Shown here one piece after another: positions 28,935 to 38,773 of a stretch of DNA of 64,000 bases. The stretch covers positions 5,394,001-5,458,000 of the forward strand of contig NZ_CP066306.1 in assembly GCF_016406145.1 (NCBI RefSeq), read 5' to 3'. Below the pieces are notes generated by a model. It did not search any database. It was not told where the DNA came from and saw nothing but the letters and a program-made list of their open reading frames with translations. The stretch's first letter is position 1. Every line of letters begins with the position of its first letter. Origin of the DNA: Pseudomonas putida (GTDB lineage: Bacteria > Pseudomonadota > Gammaproteobacteria > Pseudomonadales > Pseudomonadaceae). The translations under genes and the position numbers were made by a program.

Positions 28935-30041
28935 TCAGAGCCTCACACTGGCAAAGGTCGACTCGTTACGCGCCTGGCTCAGTGCAGCCATCGGCCCACT
29001 GTGCGGGGACAGGGTCATGGCTTGCGGAATAGGCATCATTGCCACTTGCTGTGCGGTGTTTGAACCTACTCGTTCATCACGCGGCGGTATGCCGAAGTAC
29101 TCGCGGTAGCACTTGGAGAAGTGCGGGGTGGACACGAAGCCGCACACCGAGGCCACTTCGATGATCGACATCGGCGTCTGCTTCAGCAGCTGCCGCGCGC
29201 GAATCAGACGCAGCTTGAGGTAATAGCGCGACGGCGAACAATGCAGGTACTTCTGGAACAGGCGCTCAAGCTGGCGACGCGACACGGCCACGTACACGGC
29301 CAGTTCGTCGAGGTCGATCGGCTCTTCCAGGTTGGCCTCCATCAGCGCGACGATTTCCTGCAGCTTCGGCTGGTTGGTGCCCAGCATGTGCTTGAGCGGC
29401 ACGCGCTGGTGGTCCTGCTCGTTGCGAATGCGCTCGTAGACGAACATCTCAGAGATCGCCGCAGACAGTTCACGGCCATGATCGCGGCTGATCAGGTGCA
29501 GCATCATGTCCAGCGGCGCAGTGCCGCCAGAGCTGGTGAAACGGTTACGGTCGAGGGTGAACAGGCGAGTGCTCATGTTTGCCCGCGGAAACGCCTCCTG
29601 CATCGCCGCCAGGCATTCCCAGTGCACGCTGCAGTCGAAGCCATCGAGCAAGCCGGCACAGGCCAGCGCCCAGCTGCCGGTACACACAGCGCCCAAACGG
29701 CGCGACTGACGGGCCTGGGCCTGCAGCCAGGTGACATGCTCACGGGTGACCGAACGCTGGATACCGACGCCACCGCAGACGATCACGGTGTCGATGGGAG
29801 GAGCGTTGGCGATGGCGGCGTCCGGGGTGATCTGCAAGCCATCGCTGGCCCAGACCTGGCCGCCATCGACGGTCAGCGTGTGCCAGCGATACAGCTCACG
29901 GCCCGAAAGCTGGTTGGCCATGCGCAGCGGCTCGACGGCCGATGCCAGGGAAATCAGGGTGAAGTTGTCCAGTAGGAGAAACCCGATGGACTGGGGTGCT
30001 GTGCGGTTCTGGGTTGGATTCCCGGAGGTGTACGACGTCAT
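28935..30041 (-). CDS. gbdR: AraC-family activator of betaine catabolism, GbdR
   Basis: GbdR senses glycine betaine or dimethylglycine and activates gbc, dgc, sox, cbc and related genes. The 368-residue protein has a GATase1-like N-terminal domain (IGFLLLDNFTLISLASAVEPLRM and GAVCTGSWALACAGLLDG) and two AraC helix-turn-helix motifs near 250-330 (LAVYVAVSRRQLERLFQKY and IIEVASVCGFVSTPHFSKCY). GAGGAG precedes the start. It lies downstream of sdaB but has its own sigma-54 type promoter. Its family resembles CdhR encoded 7 kb away. Confidence 0.95.
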   Translation of the reverse strand: MTSYTSGNPTQNRTAPQSIGFLLLDNFTLISLASAVEPLRMANQLSGRELYRWHTLTVDGGQVWASDGLQITPDAAIANAPPIDTVIVCGGVGIQRSVTREHVTWLQAQARQSRRLGAVCTGSWALACAGLLDGFDCSVHWECLAAMQEAFPRANMSTRLFTLDRNRFTSSGGTAPLDMMLHLISRDHGRELSAAISEMFVYERIRNEQDHQRVPLKHMLGTNQPKLQEIVALMEANLEEPIDLDELAVYVAVSRRQLERLFQKYLHCSPSRYYLKLRLIRARQLLKQTPMSIIEVASVCGFVSTPHFSKCYREYFGIPPRDERVGSNTAQQVAMMPIPQAMTLSPHSGPMAALSQARNESTFASVRL

Positions 30042-30139
30042 CGCGATTTCTCCTCACACAAAAACAGGGTGTGCCTCAGGCGGGCACTGATTTTTTGTCA
30101 TGGCCCCAATTCATTTGCAGGGGCTTTACCAATCTCAAC

Positions 30140-30153
30140 GCAAGGGCCGTGCC
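30140..30153 (-). promoter_or_regulatory. Sigma-54 promoter for gbdR
   Basis: On the minus strand GGCACGGCCCTTGC matches the -24/-12 consensus (GGCACG-N4-TTGC, with GG and GC exactly 10 bases apart). It would start RNA near 30128, about 87 bases ahead of the gbdR start codon. This makes an enhancer-binding protein such as NtrC or CbrB the expected activator. Confidence 0.7.
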
Positions 30154-30262
30154 TGAAATTGAACGGCTATCCAAAAAAACCCAAAAACGACGCCTTTTTT
30201 CAGCAATTCGGGCTCGGCAATCGGGTTATGGAACAAACCCAAACCGGCGGGCCAGCGCCTTT

Positions 30263-30294
30263 GCGTGTCACTTATGAGCAATTTGGTGACACGC
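30263..30294. promoter_or_regulatory. Upstream activator site: perfect 9-bp inverted repeat with 14-base spacer
   Basis: GCGTGTCAC (30263-30271) and GTGACACGC (30286-30294) are exact reverse complements 14 bases apart. They lie 110-140 bases upstream of the gbdR sigma-54 promoter. The TGTCAC-N14-GTGACA layout is close to the TGTTAC-N14/16-GTAACA sites described for CbrB. A second inverted repeat, GACAC-N6-GTGTC, follows at 30317-30332. Confidence 0.55.
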
Positions 30295-30382
30295 TCAAGG
30301 CAGGTTGCCCAGAAACGACACTGTTTAGTGTCACCGACAATGGCCACACTGATCGCGACACCCGACGATCGGCTGATGCGAA

Positions 30383-30403
30383 GACGCCCCAAAACGGGGC
30401 GTC
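30383..30403 (-). terminator. Hairpin after sdaB
   Basis: GACGCCCC and GGGGCGTC form an 8-bp stem with a five-base loop, 29 bases past the sdaB stop. The following T-run is weak. It separates sdaB from the gbdR control region. Confidence 0.6.
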
Positions 30404-30431
30404 CTGACGAGCGTAGCGCATAGTCAGCGCG

Positions 30432-31808
30432 TCAACATTCGATGGCGCTGACCGCCAGGCCGCCGCGCGAGGTTTCTTTATACTTGTCATGCATGTCGGC
30501 GCCGGTGTCGCGCATGGTACGGATCACCTGGTCCAGGGAAATGAAGTGCTCGCCATCACCGCGCAGGGCCATCTGTACAGCGTTGATGGCTTTTACTGCC
30601 GCAATGGCATTACGCTCGATACACGGCACCTGCACCAGGCCACCGACCGGGTCGCAGGTCAGGCCCAGGTTGTGCTCAAGAGCGATCTCGGCGGCGTTCT
30701 CCACCTGCGGCGGGGTCGCCCCCAGCACTTCGGCAAGGCCCGCCGCCGCCATGGCGCACGCTGAACCGACTTCACCTTGGCAACCCACTTCGGCACCTGA
30801 AATCGATGCGTTCTTTTTGCAAAGGATGCCCACTGCGGCGGCGGCCAGGAAGAAGTCGACCACGTTGGACTCGTCGACCGCATCGCTGAACCGCATGTAG
30901 TAGTGCAGCACCGCCGGGATGATGCCTGCCGCGCCATTGGTGGGCGCAGTGACCATGCGCCCGCCCGCGGCGTTCTCTTCGTTGACCGCCAGGGCGAACA
31001 GGTTGACCCACTCCATGGCACTCATGGTCGAGCCGATCACGTTGGGCTTGCCGATCTCCTGCAGGCTGCGGTGCAGCCTGGCGGCGCGGCGGCGCACGTT
31101 CAGCCCGCCGGGCAGCGTACCTTCATGCTTGAGACCGTTGTGCACACATTCCTGCATGGCTTGCCAGAGCGTGTGCAGGCCGGCGCGGATCTCTTGCTCG
31201 CTGCGCCAGACCTTCTCGTTGGCCATCATCAATTGCGACACACTGAGGTCGTTTTGCTTGCACAGGCGCAGCAGCTCTGCGGCACTGTTGAAATCGTACG
31301 GCAGCACCGTCTGGTCGGCATCCAGCACACCACTGGCGGCCTGGGCGGCGTCGACCACGAAACCACCACCCACCGAGTAGTAGGTGTCACGGTGCAGCTC
31401 GCCCTGCTCGCCTTCGGCGATCAGGGTCATGGCATTAGGGTGGTACGGGAGGTTCTCGTCCAGCAGCAGCATGTCGCGGGCCCAGACGAATTCGATGGGC
31501 AACCGGTTATCCAGCTTCAGGGTGTTGGTTTCGCGCAGGTCGGCGATGCGTGGGATGATCTGGGCCGGGTCGATGGCGTCCGGCCATTCGCCCATCAGGC
31601 CCATGATGGTGGCGTGGTCGGAGCCGTGGCCAATACCGGTGGCCGACAGCGAACCGTACAACCGCACCTGCACCCTTTTCACCTGCTCCAGCTCGCCGCG
31701 CTCACGCAGGCCTTGGACAAACAGGGCGCCCGCACGCATGGGGCCGACGGTATGGGAGCTGGAGGGCCCGACTCCGATCTTGAACAGGTCGAACACGCTG
31801 ATGGCCAT
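30432..31808 (-). CDS. sdaB: L-serine ammonia-lyase (iron-sulfur type)
   Basis: This enzyme deaminates serine to pyruvate, the last step from betaine-derived glycine to central metabolism. The 458 residues start at ATG 31808 (MAISVFDLFKIGVGPSSSHT), and the SSSHT motif is the family hallmark. The alpha part has GSACAMAAAGLAEVLG, LACCDPVGG-like GLTCDPVGGLVQVPCIERNA, and cysteines for the labile 4Fe-4S cluster (in CKKN, VGCQGE and LTCDP). Placement next to gbdR is as in P. aeruginosa, where GbdR controls it. Confidence 0.95.
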   Translation of the reverse strand: MAISVFDLFKIGVGPSSSHTVGPMRAGALFVQGLRERGELEQVKRVQVRLYGSLSATGIGHGSDHATIMGLMGEWPDAIDPAQIIPRIADLRETNTLKLDNRLPIEFVWARDMLLLDENLPYHPNAMTLIAEGEQGELHRDTYYSVGGGFVVDAAQAASGVLDADQTVLPYDFNSAAELLRLCKQNDLSVSQLMMANEKVWRSEQEIRAGLHTLWQAMQECVHNGLKHEGTLPGGLNVRRRAARLHRSLQEIGKPNVIGSTMSAMEWVNLFALAVNEENAAGGRMVTAPTNGAAGIIPAVLHYYMRFSDAVDESNVVDFFLAAAAVGILCKKNASISGAEVGCQGEVGSACAMAAAGLAEVLGATPPQVENAAEIALEHNLGLTCDPVGGLVQVPCIERNAIAAVKAINAVQMALRGDGEHFISLDQVIRTMRDTGADMHDKYKETSRGGLAVSAIEC

Positions 31809-32249
31809 TGTCGCTACACCTCTTGCTGGGCTTGTCTCTGCGCGCCATGCGCAGGGCGGGGCAACTGCTAGGCTGAAGCTGCGAGCCGCCACGAATGCAC
31901 GCATCATCGGGCTTTTACGCCCCCCCTCGCCGTCTGCAACCGACGTACTTTTGTCCAGCAGCGCCGCGCTGTTTCACCTGCATGTGCGCCGCTTTCGGGC
32001 GCTCTGATGACGGAAAAATACGCAGGCAAGGGAGGAAAAAGCCATATGCGACATCGCCAGTACTCAAAGCGACCCGTTCCGTACTGGTTACGACCCCACC
32101 AGTAGGCGATTGCCCGGCGCTGGTGGATTATCAAAAGCGACTCGTATTGCACGGCCTCGCATCCTGCCCTCTGCAGGCCTGGTTGACCGGACCCTGAGAA
32201 AGCCCGGCAGCCCTCGCGAACCCGAAGATAAAATCACAGGAGTCCATCC
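31809..32249. other. Divergent promoter region between sdaB and cbcX
   Basis: No gene is credible in these 441 bases. The sequence serves promoters of both sdaB (minus) and cbcX (plus) and contains the candidate GbdR element listed separately. An inverted repeat CTGCGC-GCCAT-GCGCAG lies near 31838-31855, close to the sdaB start. Confidence 0.55.
32047..32074. promoter_or_regulatory. Candidate GbdR site upstream of cbcX
   Basis: TGCGACATCG-N12-GCGACC repeats the element found between gbcB and gbcA. The GCGAC half-sites are 21 bases apart here. It lies about 175 bases before the cbcX start. Confidence 0.45.
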
Positions 32250-33197
32250 ATGAAAGGTTCACCCTCGCTGTTGCTGGCCGCGTTGCTGTCCGCCCCCTTG
32301 CTGGCCCAGGCCGCAGAACCCGAGCAGTGTCAGACGGTACGTTTTTCTGATGTCGGCTGGACCGACATCACGGTAACCACCGCGACCACCAGCGTTGTGC
32401 TCGAAGCATTGGGTTACAAGACTCACACCACCATGATCTCGGTACCGGTGACCTACAAGTCGCTGGCCACCGGCAAGGACCTGGACGTGTTTCTCGGCAA
32501 CTGGATGCCGACCATGGAGAACGACATCAAGCAGTACCGTGACGCCGGCACTGTCGAAACCGTGCGCGCCAACCTGGAAAACGCCAAGTACACCTTGGCC
32601 GTGCCCCAGTCGCTGTACGACAAGGGCCTCAAGGACTTTGCCGACATTCCCAAATTCAAGAAGGAGCTGGACGGCAAGATCTACGGCATCGAACCCGGCA
32701 ATGACGGCAACCGCACCATCCAGAGCATGATCGACAAGAACGCCTTCGGCCTGAAGGACGCCGGTTTCAAGATCGTGCAGTCCAGTGAAGCCGGCATGCT
32801 GTCCCAGGTCGACAGGGCGCAGAAGCGCGGTGACGCGATCGTGTTCCTCGGCTGGGAGCCTCACCCGATGAACACCCGCTTCAAGATGCAGTACCTGACC
32901 GGCGGGGACGACTTTTTCGGCCCCGAATTGGGCAAGGCAACCGTGCTGACCAATACCCGCAAGGGCTATGTGCAGGAGTGCAGCAACGTAGGCCAACTGC
33001 TCAAGAACCTGTCGTTCGAGCTCAAGGATGAAAGCACCATGATGGGCTATGTCCTGGACGACAAGATGAAACCCGAGGCAGCTGCCAAGAAGTGGCTCAA
33101 GGACAACCCAGGCAAGCTGGACGCCTGGCTCGCCGGGGTGACCACCGTGGACGGCAAACCCGGCCTTGAGGCGGCCAAAGCCAAACTGACGCAATAA
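32250..33197 (+). CDS. cbcX: Choline/betaine/carnitine ABC transporter, binding protein
   Basis: This periplasmic OpuAC-type binding protein of 315 residues has a signal peptide ending LLAQAAEP, then VRFSDVGWTDITVTTATTSV, YGIEPGNDGNRTIQSMI, VQSSEAGMLSQVDRA and VFLGWEPHPMN. It is a paralogue of CaiX in this window. AGGAG precedes ATG 32250. It heads the cbcXWV operon, the main uptake route for choline, betaine and carnitine in pseudomonads. Confidence 0.95.
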   Translation: MKGSPSLLLAALLSAPLLAQAAEPEQCQTVRFSDVGWTDITVTTATTSVVLEALGYKTHTTMISVPVTYKSLATGKDLDVFLGNWMPTMENDIKQYRDAGTVETVRANLENAKYTLAVPQSLYDKGLKDFADIPKFKKELDGKIYGIEPGNDGNRTIQSMIDKNAFGLKDAGFKIVQSSEAGMLSQVDRAQKRGDAIVFLGWEPHPMNTRFKMQYLTGGDDFFGPELGKATVLTNTRKGYVQECSNVGQLLKNLSFELKDESTMMGYVLDDKMKPEAAAKKWLKDNPGKLDAWLAGVTTVDGKPGLEAAKAKLTQ

Positions 33198-33281
33198 CGC
33201 AAGACGCCAAGGCAACACCGCGGGGCGGGACCGTGCTCGCCCCGGACTGATTTCAATCTTTGCAGGTGGAAGCTCGCTATC

Positions 33282-34127
33282 ATGCTTATCGATCAGAAAA
33301 TACCCCTGGGTCAGTACATCGCGTCATTCGTCGAATGGCTGACCCAGAATGGCGCCGATTACTTCGACGCCATCGCCCAAGGCCTGGAATTCATGATCCA
33401 TGGCGTCACCAGCACCCTGACCTGGTTCAACCCGTTCGTCCTCATCGCCCTGTTCGCCGCCCTCGCGCACTTGATCCAGCGCAAATGGGCACTGACTGTG
33501 TTCGTCGCCCTCTCCTTTCTGCTGATCCTCAACCTGGGGTACTGGCAGGAGACCATGGAAACCCTGGCGCAAGTCACCTTTGCCACCGTGGTCTGTGTGG
33601 CCATCGGCGTGCCGCTGGGTATCGTCGCCGCGCACAAACCGATGTTCTACACCGCGATGCGCCCGGTGCTCGACCTGATGCAGACGGTACCGACCTTCGT
33701 TTACCTGATCCCTACCCTGACACTGTTCGGCCTGGGCGTGGTGCCTGGGCTGATCTCCACGGTGGTGTTCGCCATCGCCGCACCGATTCGCCTGACCTAC
33801 CTGGGCATCTGCGACGTGCCGCAGGAGCTGCTGGACGCCGGCAAGGCCTTCGGCTGCTCACGACGCCAGTTGCTGACCCGCATCGAACTGCCCCACGCGA
33901 TGCCCAGCATCGCCGCCGGTGTTACCCAGTGCATCATGCTGTCGCTGTCGATGGTGGTGATCGCGGCCCTGGTGGGCGCCGACGGCCTGGGCAAACCCGT
34001 GGTCAACGCACTGAACACCGCTGATATTTCCCTGGGCTTTGAAGCGGGCCTGGCGATCGTACTGCTGGCCATCATGCTCGACCGTATCTGCAAGCAACCG
34101 GAAGTCACGGTAAGGGGTGAAGCATGA
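33282..34127 (+). CDS. cbcW: Choline/betaine/carnitine ABC transporter, permease
   Basis: The 281-residue inner-membrane permease has about six to seven hydrophobic segments. The binding-protein-dependent transport loop reads PQELLDAGKAFGCSRRQLLTRIELP, the EAA-type contact with the ATPase. The N-terminal IPLGQYIASFVEWL is typical of ProW-like permeases. Its stop overlaps the ATPase start as ATGA. Confidence 0.95.
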   Translation: MLIDQKIPLGQYIASFVEWLTQNGADYFDAIAQGLEFMIHGVTSTLTWFNPFVLIALFAALAHLIQRKWALTVFVALSFLLILNLGYWQETMETLAQVTFATVVCVAIGVPLGIVAAHKPMFYTAMRPVLDLMQTVPTFVYLIPTLTLFGLGVVPGLISTVVFAIAAPIRLTYLGICDVPQELLDAGKAFGCSRRQLLTRIELPHAMPSIAAGVTQCIMLSLSMVVIAALVGADGLGKPVVNALNTADISLGFEAGLAIVLLAIMLDRICKQPEVTVRGEA

Positions 34128-35302
34128 GCATCATTCGTTTCGAAGACGTCGACGTCATCTTCTCCAACAAGCCGCGGGAAGCGCTGGCATTGCTCGATCA
34201 GGGCAAAACCCGCGAGCAGATCCTCAAGCAGACCGGCCTGGTGGTGGGTGTCGAAAAGGCCAACCTGGATATCAACAAGGGCGAGATCTGCGTGCTGATG
34301 GGCTTGTCCGGTTCGGGCAAGTCGAGCCTGCTGCGCTGCATCAACGGCCTGAACACCGTCAGCCGCGGCAAGCTGTTCGTCGAGCACGAAGGCAAGCACA
34401 TCGACATCGCTCACTGCACCCCGGCGGAGCTCAAGATGATGCGCACCAAGCGCATCGCCATGGTCTTCCAGAAGTTCGCACTGATGCCCTGGCTGACCGT
34501 GCGCGAGAACATCAGCTTTGGCCTGGAAATGCAGGGCCGCCCTGAAAAGGAACGGCGCAAGCTGGTGGACGAGAAGCTCGAGCTGGTGGGTTTGACCCAA
34601 TGGCGCAACAAGAAGCCGGACGAACTCTCCGGCGGCATGCAGCAGCGCGTGGGCCTGGCCAGGGCGCTGGCCATGGACGCCGACATCCTGCTGATGGATG
34701 AACCGTTCTCGGCCCTCGACCCGCTGATCCGCCAGGGCTTGCAGGACGAGTTGCTGGAGCTGCAGCGCAAGCTCAACAAGACCATCGTGTTCGTCAGCCA
34801 CGACCTGGACGAAGCGCTCAAGCTGGGCAGCCGCATCGCCATCATGAAGGACGGGCGGATCATCCAGTACAGCAAGCCCGAGGAGATCGTGCTCAACCCG
34901 GCGGACGAGTATGTGCGCACCTTCGTGGCCCACACCAACCCACTGAACGTGCTTTGCGGCCGCAGCCTGATGCGCACCCTGGACAACTGCAAGCGGATCA
35001 ACGGTTCGGTGTGCCTGGACCCAGGCATCGACTCGTGGCTGGACCTGGGCGAAGGGGGCTCGCTCAAGCGTGCACGCCAAGGGCAGAACGGGCTGGACCT
35101 GCAGAACTGGGCGCCAGGGGAGGATGTCGAGTTGCTGGAACGCCGGCCTACGCTGGTCAACGCCGATATCGGCATGCGCGAGGCGCTGCAGATCCGTTAC
35201 CAGACAGGCAACAAGCTGGTGCTGCAGGATAACGACAAGGTGGTGGGGATACTTGGGGATACCGAGCTCTACCACGCGTTGCTTGGCAAGAACCACGGGT
35301 GA
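34124..35302 (+). CDS. cbcV: Choline/betaine/carnitine ABC transporter, ATPase with CBS domains
   Basis: This 392-residue ATPase drives the CbcXWV importer. It has Walker A GLSGSGKSSLL, the Q-loop VFQKFALMPW, signature LSGGMQQRVGLARAL, and Walker B ILLMDEPFSALDP. The C-terminal part (about 280-392) is a CBS-type region that in OpuA/ProV relatives senses ionic strength. It overlaps cbcW by four bases. CaiX may also feed this core. Confidence 0.95.
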   Translation: MSIIRFEDVDVIFSNKPREALALLDQGKTREQILKQTGLVVGVEKANLDINKGEICVLMGLSGSGKSSLLRCINGLNTVSRGKLFVEHEGKHIDIAHCTPAELKMMRTKRIAMVFQKFALMPWLTVRENISFGLEMQGRPEKERRKLVDEKLELVGLTQWRNKKPDELSGGMQQRVGLARALAMDADILLMDEPFSALDPLIRQGLQDELLELQRKLNKTIVFVSHDLDEALKLGSRIAIMKDGRIIQYSKPEEIVLNPADEYVRTFVAHTNPLNVLCGRSLMRTLDNCKRINGSVCLDPGIDSWLDLGEGGSLKRARQGQNGLDLQNWAPGEDVELLERRPTLVNADIGMREALQIRYQTGNKLVLQDNDKVVGILGDTELYHALLGKNHG

Positions 35303-35309
35303 TGCAACC

Positions 35310-35407
35310 GGGGCCGCTGTGCGGCCCTTTCGCGACACAAGGCCGCTGCTACAAAAGCGTATCTGTAGGAGCGGCCTTGTGTCGCGAAAGGAGGGCAAAG
35401 CCCTCCC
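35310..35407. repeat. REP pair plus hairpin between cbcV and hisF
   Basis: Facing GGCCGCT / GTAGGAGCGGCCTTGTGTCG units are followed by a GGAGGGC-AAA-GCCCTCC hairpin at 35390-35407. They separate the convergent cbcV and hisF genes and may terminate both. Confidence 0.8.
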
Positions 35408-35416
35408 AACAATCCA

Positions 35417-36187
35417 TCAGCGAACGACGATACCGCGTGCAGCCATATAGGCCTTGGCCTCCGGCACCGTGTACTCACCGAAGTGGAAGATGCTCGCCGC
35501 CAGCACCGCGCTGGCATGCCCTTCCAGAATCCCGTCAGCCAGGTGCTGCAGGTTACCCACACCACCCGAAGCGATCACTGGAATCCCCAGCGCATCGCTG
35601 ATGGCGCGGGTCACACCCAGGTCAAAACCGTTCTTCATGCCGTCCTGGTCCATGCTGGTCAGCAGGATCTCACCGGCACCCAGGCCTTCCATCTTCTTCG
35701 CCCACTCGACGGCGTCCAGCCCGGTCGGCTTGCGCCCGCCATGGGTGAAGATTTCCCAGCGCGGCGCTTCACCGGGCGCAGACACCTTCTTGGCATCGAT
35801 GGCCACCACGATGCACTGCGAACCGAAACGGTCGGCAGCCTCACCCACAAACTCTGGGTTGAACACCGCGGCGGTGTTGATCGAAACCTTGTCGGCACCG
35901 GCATTGAGCAGGTTGCGGATGTCCTGCACGGTACGCACGCCACCGCCCACGGTCAGCGGGATGAACACCTGGCTGGCCATGCGCTCGACGGTATGCAAGG
36001 TGGTGTCGCGGCCATCGACGCTGGCAGTGATGTCGAGGAAGGTGATTTCATCGGCACCCTGCTCGTTGTAGCGACGGGCAATTTCCACCGGGTCGCCGGC
36101 ATCACGAATGTTCTCGAACTTGACGCCCTTGACCACCCGGCCGTTGTCCACGTCCAGGCAAGGGATGATGCGCTTGGCCAGTGCCAT
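35417..36187 (-). CDS. hisF: Imidazole glycerol phosphate synthase cyclase subunit
   Basis: HisF uses ammonia from HisH to form imidazole glycerol phosphate and AICAR. The 256 residues are a beta/alpha barrel with [17 protein letters not shown] at the N-terminus (catalytic Asp) and IVVAIDAKK (second Asp), plus the phosphate loops [10 protein letters not shown] and [14 protein letters not shown]. It sits 10 bases after hisA on the same strand. Confidence 0.97.
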
Positions 36188-36197
36188 GGTTCAGTCC

Positions 36198-36935
36198 TCA
36201 GCCTTTATAGTTGTCGCAGAAGGCCTGGGCCTCGGCGACATCGAGGGTGCCTTCGTAGATGGCACGGCCAGTGATTGCACCGACGATGCCTGGGGCCTTG
36301 GCGTCCAGCAGGGTCTTGATGTCACCCAGGTTGTGGATGCCGCCCGAGGCGATCACCGGGATCGAGGTGGCCGCTGCCAGCGCCGCGGTGAATGGCACGT
36401 TGCAGCCCTGCATCATGCCGTCCTTGGCGATGTCGGTGTAGACGATCGCCGAGACGCCATCGGCCTCGAAGCGCTTGGCCAGGTCGATGACCTGCACCGA
36501 GCTCACTTCAGCCCAGCCGTCGGTGGCGACGAAACCGTCCTTGGCGTCCAGGCCGACGATGACCTTGCCGGGGAAGGCTTTGCAGGCTTCGGCGACGAAC
36601 TCAGGCTGCTTGACCGCCTTGGTGCCAATGATCACGTAGCTGACGCCAGCCTTGACGTAGTGCTCAATGGTTTCCAGCGAACGGATGCCGCCGCCGATCT
36701 GGATCGGCAGGTTCGGGTAACGCTTGGCGATGGCAGTGACCACCTCACCGTTGACCGGCTGGCCTTCGAAGGCGCCGTTGAGGTCGACCAGGTGCAGGCG
36801 ACGGCAACCACCCTCAACCCACTTGGCGGCCATGCTCACCGGGTCGTCGGAAAATACCGTGGAGTCTTCCATGCGGCCCTGGCGCAGGCGCACGCAGGCA
36901 CCGTCCTTCAGATCGATAGCGGGGATAATCAGCAT
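36198..36935 (-). CDS. hisA: ProFAR isomerase (HisA)
   Basis: HisA isomerises ProFAR to PRFAR in histidine synthesis. The 245-residue barrel starts [20 protein letters not shown] (catalytic Asp) and has [37 protein letters not shown] and IPVIASGGI loops. It lies in a hisH-(DUF2164)-hisA-hisF cluster, separated from the DUF2164 gene by about 110 bases. Confidence 0.97.
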   Translation of the reverse strand: MLIIPAIDLKDGACVRLRQGRMEDSTVFSDDPVSMAAKWVEGGCRRLHLVDLNGAFEGQPVNGEVVTAIAKRYPNLPIQIGGGIRSLETIEHYVKAGVSYVIIGTKAVKQPEFVAEACKAFPGKVIVGLDAKDGFVATDGWAEVSSVQVIDLAKRFEADGVSAIVYTDIAKDGMMQGCNVPFTAALAAATSIPVIASGGIHNLGDIKTLLDAKAPGIVGAITGRAIYEGTLDVAEAQAFCDNYKG

Positions 36936-37047
36936 GCTCTTTCCTTCGTCAATTCAAGCGGCAAGCTGCAAGCGACAAGCTGCAAGCATGCGCGTCGTGT
37001 TTTCGATGGCGGTCCAGCTTTGGCTTACAGCTTGAGGCTTGAAGCTT

Positions 37048-37308
37048 TCAGCTTTTTTCCAACGCCCACAGGTCGCTCTCGATGCTCTCGAACCGCTCCT
37101 TGAGGTGCAGCTGAACATCGGCAATCGCCCTGTTGTAGTAATGGGGTGCAATCTCTTTGCTGAACACGTCGAGGACCTCAGCCACCTCGAACGACCCCAG
37201 CTGCAACTCGAAGCGGTCTTCGAGGAAGCGCTTGAGGGTGTCGAGCGCTTCGCGCTCCTGCTCGGGGGCCAGGGTGATGACGGGGGCCTTGGTCTTCGAC
37301 CTGCTCAT
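37048..37308 (-). CDS. DUF2164 family protein
   Basis: The 86-residue protein (APVITLAPEQEREALDTLK, FEVAEVLDVFSKEIAPHYYN and DVQLHLKERFESIESDLWAL) matches small DUF2164 proteins, which lack an assigned function. It abuts the hisH stop with no gap, so it is probably cotranscribed with the histidine genes. Confidence 0.85.
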   Translation of the reverse strand: MSRSKTKAPVITLAPEQEREALDTLKRFLEDRFELQLGSFEVAEVLDVFSKEIAPHYYNRAIADVQLHLKERFESIESDLWALEKS

Positions 37309-37947
37309 TTACCAGCGCCCGTCCCAGGCGACGAAGTTCTGCAGCAGTTGCAGGCCATGGGTATGGCTCTTCTCCGGGTGGAACTGCACGGCAAAGCGCG
37401 AGCCCTCGGCCAGCGCGGCAGCGAAGTCGACGCCATAATGGCCGCGGCCGACCACCTGGCCCGGCTTGCCGGCATTGATGTAGTAGCTGTGCACAAAATA
37501 GAAGCGCGCACGATCAGAGATGTCGTGCCACAGCGGGTGGTCGACGGCCTGGGTGACTTCGTTCCAGCCCATGTGCGGCACTTTCAGGTGCTCACCACCT
37601 TCCTGCAGGTCTTTACCAAAGAAGCGCACCTGGCCAGGGAACAGGCCGATGCAGTCGACACCGTCGTTTTCTTCGCTGTGGTCCAGCAGGGCCTGCATGC
37701 CGACACAGATGCCCAGGAACGGGCGGTCCTGGCTGACTTCACGCACCAGGCTGTCGAAGCCCAGGCGGCGGATTTCGGCCATGCAGTCGCGAATCGCGCC
37801 CACGCCCGGGAACACCACACGGTCAGCCTCGCGAATCACCGCAGCATCGCTGGTGACCAGCACCTTGCCGGCGCCGACATGCTCGAGCGCCTTGGCCACC
37901 GAGTGCAGGTTGCCCATGCCATAGTCGATTACGGCTACCGTCTGCAT
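37309..37947 (-). CDS. hisH: Imidazole glycerol phosphate synthase glutaminase subunit
   Basis: HisH hydrolyses glutamine and channels ammonia to HisF. The 212 residues carry the class-I glutaminase nucleophile in [13 protein letters not shown] and the His/Glu pair in [12 protein letters not shown]. The start [21 protein letters not shown] is typical. It follows hisB directly on the same strand. Confidence 0.97.
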   Translation of the reverse strand: MQTVAVIDYGMGNLHSVAKALEHVGAGKVLVTSDAAVIREADRVVFPGVGAIRDCMAEIRRLGFDSLVREVSQDRPFLGICVGMQALLDHSEENDGVDCIGLFPGQVRFFGKDLQEGGEHLKVPHMGWNEVTQAVDHPLWHDISDRARFYFVHSYYINAGKPGQVVGRGHYGVDFAAALAEGSRFAVQFHPEKSHTHGLQLLQNFVAWDGRW

Positions 37948-38541
37948 TTACAGGCATCCCTTGGTGGATGGCATCTGCCCGGCCATGCGCTCGTCCTGGG
38001 TCACGGCCATGCGCAGGGCACGACCAAAGGCCTTGAACACGGTTTCGATCTGGTGGTGGGTATTGTGGCCACGCAGGTTGTCGATGTGCAGGGTAACCAA
38101 GGCATGGTTGACGAAGCCCTGGAAGAACTCCTGGAACAGGTCGACATCGAAGCCGCCAACGGTGGCGCGGGTGTACGGCACGTGCATCTGCAGGCCTGGG
38201 CGGCCGGAGAAGTCGATGACCACACGCGACAGCGCTTCGTCCAGCGGCACATAGGCATGGCCGTAACGGAAGATGCCTTTCTTGTCACCGATGGCCTGGG
38301 CGAATGCCTGGCCCAGCGTGATACCGACGTCTTCGACGGTATGGTGATCGTCGATATGCAGGTCACCCTTGCACTCGATATCCAGATCGATCAGCCCGTG
38401 TCGGGCAATCTGGTCGAGCATGTGTTCAAGGAAAGGCACGCCGATATCGAATCGGGCCTTGCCACTGCCATCGAGGTTGATCGAGCACTTGACCTGGGTT
38501 TCCAGGGTATTGCGCTCGACGGAAGCCTTACGTTCGACCAT
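37948..38541 (-). CDS. hisB: Imidazoleglycerol-phosphate dehydratase
   Basis: This monofunctional dehydratase (197 residues) has both manganese-binding motifs, [10 protein letters not shown] and GHNTHHQIE, and lacks the fused phosphatase of enterobacteria. ATG 38541 ([15 protein letters not shown]) follows GGAG by six bases. A longer reading to 38580 adds 13 residues without such a site. Confidence 0.97.
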   Translation of the reverse strand: MVERKASVERNTLETQVKCSINLDGSGKARFDIGVPFLEHMLDQIARHGLIDLDIECKGDLHIDDHHTVEDVGITLGQAFAQAIGDKKGIFRYGHAYVPLDEALSRVVIDFSGRPGLQMHVPYTRATVGGFDVDLFQEFFQGFVNHALVTLHIDNLRGHNTHHQIETVFKAFGRALRMAVTQDERMAGQMPSTKGCL

Positions 38542-38632
38542 CACCAGCTCCGCAAAATCATTGGGCGAAAAGGGCTCCATTATAGGCCCAGAACGCTCAA
38601 GCTTGGAACGCGGATGACATATGGCATTGCAA

Positions 38633-38738
38633 GGGGCTGCTCTGCAGCCCTATCGCCGGCAAGCCGGCCCCCAGAAGCCTCCCCAAAACTCATGCTTGGT
38701 GGAGCAACCTGCAGGAGCCGGCTTGCCGCGATGAGGCC
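38633..38738. repeat. REP-type inverted repeat pair
   Basis: GGGGCTGC-TCTGCAGCCC hairpin plus ATCGCCGGCAAGCCGGC and a facing GCCGGCTTGCCGCGATG unit lie between hisB (upstream side) and the MFS carrier. Confidence 0.8.
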
Positions 38739-38773
38739 ATCACAGCCAGCCAGTCAGCTGGCTGTCATGCACC

